Assembly (NCBI GenBank): GCA_022315425.1
Contig: JAIUPT010000020.1
Location: forward strand, 1,178,001-1,242,000
Direction of reading: 5' to 3'
DNA: 64,000 bases
Source: Pseudevernia furfuracea
Lineage: Eukaryota > Ascomycota > Lecanoromycetes > Lecanorales > Parmeliaceae
This document shows positions 57,306 to 64,000 of this stretch, piece by piece. A program made the position numbers and the translations under genes. Position 1 is the stretch's first letter; each line of letters opens with the position of its first letter. The notes under the pieces were generated by a model, which ran no database searches, had not been told where the DNA came from, and was given only the letters and a program-made list of their open reading frames with translations.

Positions 57306-58595
57306 TTATGGCGGATGAAATAATTCTTGGCCAACTCGTACGAGCTCCTGAATCACAAAGTCAATTTTCCCATACGCATTTTCAAAGAACATGAAGGAAT
57401 CAGCGTACCAGCAGATAGCAGTGCTCGGTACCGTAGTCAGGATTCTTGGTTGTAAACCGCGAAAAAAGCCCCCGTATCCATGTTGTCTCTTGATTATGGC
57501 CGCTGCATCGAACATTCCTTTCGCGTGTCTCAGCTCATTGTCATTCGCAGTGCCTCTCGTTTGCAGCAGAGTCTTGATGACATCTAAGGGTGTTGTCAAT
57601 GCAGCGGCCAAGCCTCCCGCCAGCCCGCCGGCAACCATATGCGTCGTAGGGTTGTAGTCTCGTGAAGGGTTGAGGTATTGCGAGATAGAGCCGTAAGCCG
57701 AGAATTGCAGCGCCGTGAACGGAACGGTCATGCTTATCGTCGTTGGATACGAAATGTAGAATGCCCGGAGGCCTTCGTTCTTGTAGACTGATTTCGTACA
57801 CTGCCGTATTGACCTGTACATTGAACCATGGACCTGCATGCGCTGTTTAATAACTAATTGCAAGTCAGAAGTGTTCGATCAAATATGGCGACTGTTTTCA
57901 CCGTCGAATGGGTTCATCAAGGCGTCACTGGCAATCGTTGCACAAGCCCCACTGACAGCTAGACCTTGTCAGCTCATTTCCGAGATATCTTGATGCTCGT
58001 GTGTTTTACCCCCTGCGAGTGGATGATGACCTGAATTGTTTCCTCCCATGGCGTGCTTCACCGCCTCGTAGGTCAAAAAGTAGAGGGCATGCGCCGGACC
58101 TTCACCACGTCATTACTGTGCTCTCCGTAAAAAGCACACATAGCATACCAGCCCCGACGATCACACTTGAGACGCCTTTCCACATCGATCTGAATCCTTC
58201 TATCCTCCGTATCTTCCAAAAAGCTTGGTGCATGCCGGTATACAGGCCGCCTTCGGCGGGCTTTAGTACTTGGAGGCGGGTCTGCGGAGCTTCAGCGCAA
58301 AGCCAGAAAAGCCCGCGGGGATAGAAGGTTACCTTCAACATGTCGACTGGATACATGACAGAGTGTTCCTTGTATCTCATTAGCTCTGCATGACATCTGG
58401 GAGCTCGCGCCGTGGGGGCAAATTCACCGCGACCCCAGCAAATCCACCGGCCAACATGTTCTCCCAGGCTGTGAAATTGGGCGGTAAAGCTTCATAACTA
58501 CGATGTAGAATTAGCGGTTTTATCCTTGAGCGTCAAGATGTCAAAAAGATCACTCACTCGATATCTTCCACCGGGACTGGGTCATGGGCGGCCAT
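57306..58595 (-). CDS. MRS4: mitochondrial iron carrier, MRS3/MRS4 (mitoferrin) type
   Basis: Inner-membrane carrier of the SLC25 family that imports ferrous iron for heme and Fe-S synthesis. Seven exons (58558-58595, 58428-58497, 58333-58368, 58149-58281, 58031-58099, 57902-57958, 57306-57853) encode 316 residues with three carrier repeats. Each repeat has its Px[DE]xx[KR] signature: YPVDMLKTR (joined across an intron), NPFDVIKQRMQVHG, TPLDVIKTLLQTRG. The opening DYEALPPNFTAWENMLAGGFAG and the matrix-side MWKGVSSVIVGAGPAHALYFLTYE match MRS3/4. An extra upstream exon cannot be excluded, because the frame stays open upstream to a TTTCTTAG acceptor-like site near 58665. Confidence 0.93.
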
Positions 58596-59306
58596 CGACC
58601 TCAGATCCAACGGTGTGGCTAGCGAAGGTAGTTCGGCCGTGATGTAGTTAGGATTGGGGGAGTACGGGCTCTAAGAAATTCATTGAGGATGAGGGTGTGA
58701 GAGTGATTTTTATGTGTCGGTAGGTTTGATGGGGGCCGGTAAGATGAAGAAGTATTGTTTACAGCTTTGCATTCATAGAGTACTTATTTTCACACTTTCT
58801 TTGCCACGGCATCATGGTCCGTCCATAGTTCCAGACCAGCCTAGCCACTCAAACAACCATATGCAGTCATGCGATCACCGCAATCAGAAGAAGTTTGATG
58901 ATTTTGTATACATGGTCCCTAGATATTTCTATTCATTCTCAATCCACCCGGTGAAAGCAGGCTGCTTGCTACATCATACATGAAATGGAGTTTTTCTACC
59001 CAGTGACCATAGTGTTCTACTACAGAATCAATCAAACAAAGGCTGCAAATTAGATTGGGTGCAAAATGCGAGCATAACCGAGAGCAAAGGAATACAAGTG
59101 AATCATGGTCCTGAATAGAGTACTTGTAAAAGTTTGCTTGCTCTCTCTCGAACGCTAAGCCGATTTTGACCGTCTCCGATCTCAACCCATAGACCATAGA
59201 CCATGCCTTGACTAAATGCACATCTGCATCAAAAGTAACATCAACGCCGGACCACTGGCAGAGCCATTGCGGGTATCCAACTGTAGACTCCGTTTAGAAT
59301 GGAACG
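58596..59306. other. intergenic, MRS4 promoter / ATG9 3' end
   Basis: 710 bp with no supported gene. A start region for MRS4 may extend a little into it. Confidence 0.45.
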
Positions 59307-62155
59307 CTAAATGCTTACACCTGTGCCTCTACCCTCTGTCTGAGCCTTCGAAAATTGGTACACCAAGCCCAGAATTCCACCAGGCCCTCTATCATCATTT
59401 GTTGCCTGGATTTCTTCTTCGCCGTTATCATCCAACGTACCAGCACGAGTCGTCTTCCACGATTCACCCAGATTACTATCGTCTGCCCCACCTTCACTGC
59501 CATCGGCGCCCGAGCGTCCATCATTCTCCAGCAGAGCCTCTTCCTCATCTTCCAAAGGATCCTGAAGAAGCTTGGTTGACGTCCGCACTCGAGACTGAGT
59601 GCCAAATCTACGCTGCGACCTTGGTCCAGTAGGTGCCGGTTGATGTTGAGGATCCAACAGGATAGAAGCCACAGGTGATGCATTACCACCTGCAGGAGCG
59701 AACCTCGGAGTACGCTGGTGCGCCAATTGTTGTCCGGCCACTACGCCAGACAAGGCTGATCGGGTGGGAGCTCGCTTGTGGCGATCTGCTCTCGATGGTC
59801 TGCTAAGAGCTGGCCCATGAACCTCGGGAGCTAGAGTCGGGGACATTAAGCCTGGGAATACGGGGGGTACATGAAAGCTTGACCTGGTCGTTGGGTGGAG
59901 GAAGGGGGCCCCGGGCTTTTGATTGGTCACATAGTTGTCGATGAACCCGTAGTATGAAGCTAGCATTTTACCATCCTTGGTTGAATAGTACTCGTCGCGG
60001 AGATCCTGCGCTACTTCATCATCTAAAGGGGCAGTATTGTTGCCTCCTTTCTTGAAGTCGAACACCGCAAAAGAGCAGACATAGCCGAGTCCATCAACAT
60101 GGACCGTGAATTCGCGGAAGAAGTCGATAAGCCGATCACTGCATTTGGGAAGGCTAAACCAGAGGATCAAAGGCGTGATGATAATGCTAAGGATCTCTTC
60201 CAAGAAAATTACTAGCTTCATTTTGTAGAGCGTAGCAAACTCCGCACGTACTTCATTGGTGTGGAGTCGATCTCGCCAGTGATTTGGGAGATAGTGGGTG
60301 TATTCCGCAACATTAGTGAGAGCGTACTCGGGATCGAAAACATGGTTTTCCTCAGGCACAATGCCTCTAGCAACGGCCCAGACAGTTCCAAAGACGCCGA
60401 GGTAAAATAGGACTGTCCGTTCGGGCGTGATCTCGAATGCCAGGAACATCTCCGGATCAATGACAGAGGCCAGGGCCAGAACGGAAGCCAGGGCGCCGGT
60501 GACGAACGCAACAAACCTTGATATTTGAATGGTTTTGTCTTTGGGAAACTGCTCGAGGTAACGTGAAGCGAAGGGGTATGACATGTTGACACGTCGCTGG
60601 AATAGGTGCCATAGCTCGTTGAACTCCCGAAACTTCCACTCCGCTAGCGGGGTATATTGACGGGATCCGATTTGGGAAGGATTACGCTGGTACTCATTGA
60701 AATAGCGGAAGAAATAATAAAGCATGAAGAATATCACTAAGAAAGGAGCACAGAAGAGATTCATAAATCCTGCGAAGATGAATCGTTCTCGCAATTTTTC
60801 GCTGAGAGCACGGCGGTGGACGTCCTTGAGGAAGAAAGGCCTGACCTGACCTTGCTCGTTGAATACGAAATCCAGGATACACAAGCTCAAGTTCCATTCG
60901 AGGGTCTTCGAGAAAAACTGCCTGTTTCTCAAAAAAGGTAACGGTAGCGTGAGATCGAGGATGTCTTTATTGATCAGGGCGATCATGTAATTTTCTCTTC
61001 GCATCAGACGGTTTGCAATGTCATGAGCATCCATGCGTTGCTTGGACTGGCTGCCCAGAAAGTGACGATGTTTGTCTTTAATAGCTGCCGCTGTAACGGG
61101 GTTCGAGTCTCTCAGTAGCATTAAACGTTTTACAATCTCTTGCCATGAAACCGTCTGGATGTCGGTGTCCGAGATCTCCAGCAAATAGCGATAGAAATCT
61201 TGCATATGCTTCAGGTGGCGAAAGTCGTAGCCGTATTGAAAAACTTTACAAATCCAAAAGAAAGCGAACAACCATATTAGTAGGTTGGCGGGTCCGGACA
61301 TGTTCTTGGTGCATTGTGGAACAAGAACCTGAGACATCTTCTTACTGTCCGGTATCTCCTTGTAGTTAATGCATGACCCGAGAAACATGCTGAAGGCGAC
61401 CACGAATGCTAAGGTCCTGTGCAACAATTAGTTTTAATGAACCCTTAGGCTGGATTATGTATGTCTTACAGAAGATTCAGCATTCTGTTCAGTAGTATGC
61501 ACCAAATCCCGTTGCCAACGTAGTAGTCGTAAACGTCCTTCAGAAAATTGTCTAGGTTTTCGACGTTCGCCCACATCCACATCGCTCGGTCTTTTGGGTC
61601 CATCATCCCTAAAGGCTGGCCTTTCCGTGATTTTACTTTGCTACGCACTTGCGGGAGTATAGGGTCATGGTGTAATCGCTGCTGTTCCTGAGTAGCTTGC
61701 CATTTAGCCCGAGTCGCTCTACTCGATGGACCTGAAACGGGCGGCGGCATGACTCTGTTCTGCCCCGGTTTCAATACTGGCAATGGGTCTTGATCGTCTT
61801 CAATCAGCAAGGACTGAGGGACTTCGTCGTCTAGGTCATCTATGTTGATTCTGCCGGCGGCGTGTGGTGTCTTAGTCCGACTTTGGGCTTTCCTGGCGGA
61901 GGTTCCCTGGCCTCGCCGGCTCGTATTACTTGTCTTCGGTGAAGCAGCTTGGTTGGCAGTAGCATCGGCGAGAGCGTCATCAAGTTCATAGTCATGGAAG
62001 CCAATGCCGAGGTTCTCTTCGTCCAAAGTCATGCCTGCTCTTTCTTCTAGGTCTGACTGATCTGACAACTCGTCATGCTGCCGCAACGTCTCATATACCG
62101 AGGGCTCTCCTGCAGCAGGGGGCAGAAATCTGGACAGTATATTCGAAGCCATCAT
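59307..62155 (-). CDS. ATG9: ATG9 autophagy lipid scramblase / membrane carrier
   Basis: Multi-pass protein of Golgi-derived vesicles that seeds the phagophore and scrambles lipids. Exons 61470-62155 and 59307-61416 encode 931 residues; the 53-nt intron joins CT|G so the reading is NLLTLAFVVAFSM. The cytosolic N-terminus (acidic, DEENLGIGFHDYELDD) leads to the core: NVENLDNFLKDVYDYYVGNG, transmembrane segments (LLIWLFAFFWICKVFQYG; FAGFMNLFCAPFLVIFFML; AFVTGALASVLALASV; EEILSIIITPLILWFSLP) and conserved LPFLRNRQFFSKTLEWNL, LAEWKFREFNELWHLF. The C-terminal 200 residues are low complexity with a poly-acid run. It starts MMASNIL (62155). Divergent from COG6 with 343 bp between. Confidence 0.97.
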
Positions 62156-62498
62156 GATGTGGAAGTGCAGCTGGGCTGCTCAAGTGAGGCTGCTAGGGTT
62201 CACGCATGTTGCGGACAGATAGATGCCTCTGATGATCAGGACATCTGCATACTGATATCACCCGTCACCACAGAATTTTACTGAGCATACTCGATACCTT
62301 TCAACACCATGGTCCTGCAGAGCGAGTCGCGTGTTGTCCTTGAGTCATGTGGAGTGCGGCGTGATGTACGAGGGGGGGTCCCAAAACAGTGCCAAGCTCC
62401 GATGTTCATCCGACTAGGGTTTCGAGGTTCTGCACTCCGCAGAAATTAATAAACCACTTTCCCAGGAGCATCTTGTTCTCATGTTCTAGCCTCCCAAT
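62156..62498. promoter_or_regulatory. 343-bp divergent promoter, ATG9 / COG6
   Basis: Shared upstream region. No specific transcription-factor site is claimed. Confidence 0.55.
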
Positions 62499-64000
62499 AT
62501 GGCTGGTACTCAAAGTTATATTAACGATTTCTCCGAGAGCTTAGATGACAATTTGGCCGTCTCGTCGACACCGCAGAGATCGAATGCGCTATCTAACAAG
62601 CTGTCCGGCGTTCTCTCCGCATCCTATGCGGACTCTGAGATTAGAGATGCCCTACATAGTCTCGATGAAAAAGATATCAAAAATACGGCAGAGACAAGGC
62701 GGAGACTGAGACTCGATGTCCAAAAAGAGGTCATACAACGAAACGGAGCCGTTGTCCAAGAATTTGGTCATGTTGCCGAGGTTCGTTCGGTTCAACGCCT
62801 TTGAATCCTTTTGCTGAAGAGGCGTCAGCAATTGAAACGCATCGGCATGATCATCAACAATCTGAAAAAGTGCTGCGAGGATATGCGTCAACATGTTACG
62901 GCGGCTCGTCAAGAAAATGCACCTGTACTTGAGGAAGCTTCCACTCTTTTGGTCGGAAAGCAGGAATTAGAGACAAAAAGGCAGTTGCTGGATGCATTTA
63001 ACAAGCATTTCATCATCTCAGAAGATGAATTACTGGCCTTAACAGGTGTAACCGAGACCTTGGATGACCATTTTTTTGCAATTTTGAAACGAGTTAAACA
63101 GATCTATGTCGATTGTCAAGTCCTACTTGGGACTGAGAACCAAAGGCTTGGGATTGAACTAATGGATCAAAGTTCAAGAAATCTCAATATCGGCTATCAG
63201 AAGCTCTACAGATGGATTCAAAAAGAATTCAAGACATTGAATCTGGAGAGTCCACACATCAGCTCTGTCATTCAACGTGCCTTACGAGCACTTGCAGAAC
63301 GACCAACGCTATTCCAAAGTTGTTTAGACTTGTTCGCGGAAGCTCGAGAGCATGTCCTGACTGATGCCTTCTATTCAGCATTGACCGGTTCATCAAGTGA
63401 AAACGATCAGAACCCAATGACGAAACCAATTGAGTTCTATGCCCATGATCCCCTTCGATATGTGGGCGATATGCTTGCATGGACTCACTCCGCAACTGTA
63501 TCCGAGCGCGAGGCTTTAGAGTCACTCTTCATATCTGATGGAGACGAGATAAGCAAAGGCTTCCAAGCAGGCAGGCAAGCGGAGCCTTGGTCGGCAGGCG
63601 ACGACGAGGCTTTTGACGGACGCAAAGCTTTGGGAGAGCTTGTCAACCGCAATGTAGCTGGAGTAGCAAGAGCGCTCCGCCAGCGGATAGAACAAGTCCT
63701 TCAAAATCACGAAGACGTAGTGCTACTGTACAAGATTGCTAATCTCGTCGTATTCTATCGCGTCACTTTCACCAAGCTGCTGGGCTCGGACTCGAGTCTG
63801 CTCGAAACACTGTCTTCGCTAGGGCAGTCTGCCCTCCGCCAATTCCAAACTGTCGTGTCCGACAATGTCTCAGCCATCCAGGCAGACATTGCAGCACCCA
63901 CTCCAGACCTGCGGATACCCGACTTCCTGGACGAAGCCCTCACCCAATTTACCACCCTTTTGAAAACCTACGACTCATCTCTCACCCCAGCTTCTTCCCG
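62499..64000 (+). CDS. COG6: COG6, conserved oligomeric Golgi complex subunit (3' end beyond window)
   Basis: Subunit of the COG tether for intra-Golgi retrograde vesicles. Exon 1 is 62499-62780. A 48-nt intron (GAG|GTTCGT to GCGTCAG) follows, then exon 2 from 62829 to the window edge; about 484 residues are visible. Family features: NALSNKLSGVLSASYADSEIRDAL and LRLDVQKEVIQRNG at the N-terminus, then a helical heptad region QLKRIGMIINNLKKCCEDMRQ, LVGKQELETKRQLLDAFNKHF, YQKLYRWIQKEFKTLN, PIEFYAHDPLRYVGDMLAWTHSA. The sequence stops at 64000 inside a helical region before the domain ends. Confidence 0.95.

Noticed and set aside
1..64000. CRISPR array, operon or prophage
   Set aside because: No spaced repeats, and the genes are intron-containing nuclear fungal genes with separate promoters.

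Overview
The window is nuclear DNA from a filamentous ascomycete (Pezizomycotina; possibly Leotiomycetes, which I cannot confirm). The basis is dense protein genes split by 44-60 nt GT-AG introns with CTAAC-type branch sites, plus filamentous-fungal gene content: a Skt5/Chs4 chitin-synthase activator ending in CVIM, a hydrolase/NB-ARC/TPR NLR relic, and UGGT. I resolved exon structures for 20 apparently intact protein genes (two cut by the window edges). Nearly every spliced model sums to a whole number of codons and restores the family motifs.

Left third (1-21 kb): ECO1 (-, runs off the left edge), an orphan membrane/secreted protein (+), glutaryl-CoA dehydrogenase (-), FEN1/RAD27 (+), linker histone H1 (+), MAD2 (-) divergent from mitochondrial GUF1 (+), a small secreted orphan (-), and RPC1, the largest subunit of RNA polymerase III (+). 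A 64-bp hAT-like foldback element lies just before RPC1.

Middle (21-45 kb): three decayed BTB/POZ genes (-), a MYST acetyltransferase (-), a conserved fungal protein of unknown role (-), a 3-kb stretch without a convincing gene, a PhzF-family enzyme (-) divergent from UGGT (+), a CCCH zinc-finger protein (-), HOP2 (-) and SKT5/CHS4 (-).

Right third (45-64 kb): an NLR pseudogene with at least three nonsense codons and five frame breaks (-), CHL1 helicase (+) convergent with a MIT-AAA ATPase of the Sap1 type (-), an MRS3/4 mitochondrial iron carrier (-), and ATG9 (-) divergent from COG6 (+, runs off the right edge).

Most of the genes are core housekeeping. ECO1, FEN1 and CHL1 all act in lagging-strand replication and cohesion establishment, while MAD2, HOP2 and histone H1 add spindle-checkpoint, meiotic and chromatin roles. 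ATG9 and COG6 share a promoter region and a membrane-trafficking theme. The most unusual features are 5-nt microexons in both FEN1 and CHL1 that encode catalytic-motif residues, 10- and 13-nt microexons in HOP2, an intron that splits the CAAX box of SKT5, the hAT-like mini-element, and the pocket of decayed BTB and NLR genes amid otherwise intact ones.
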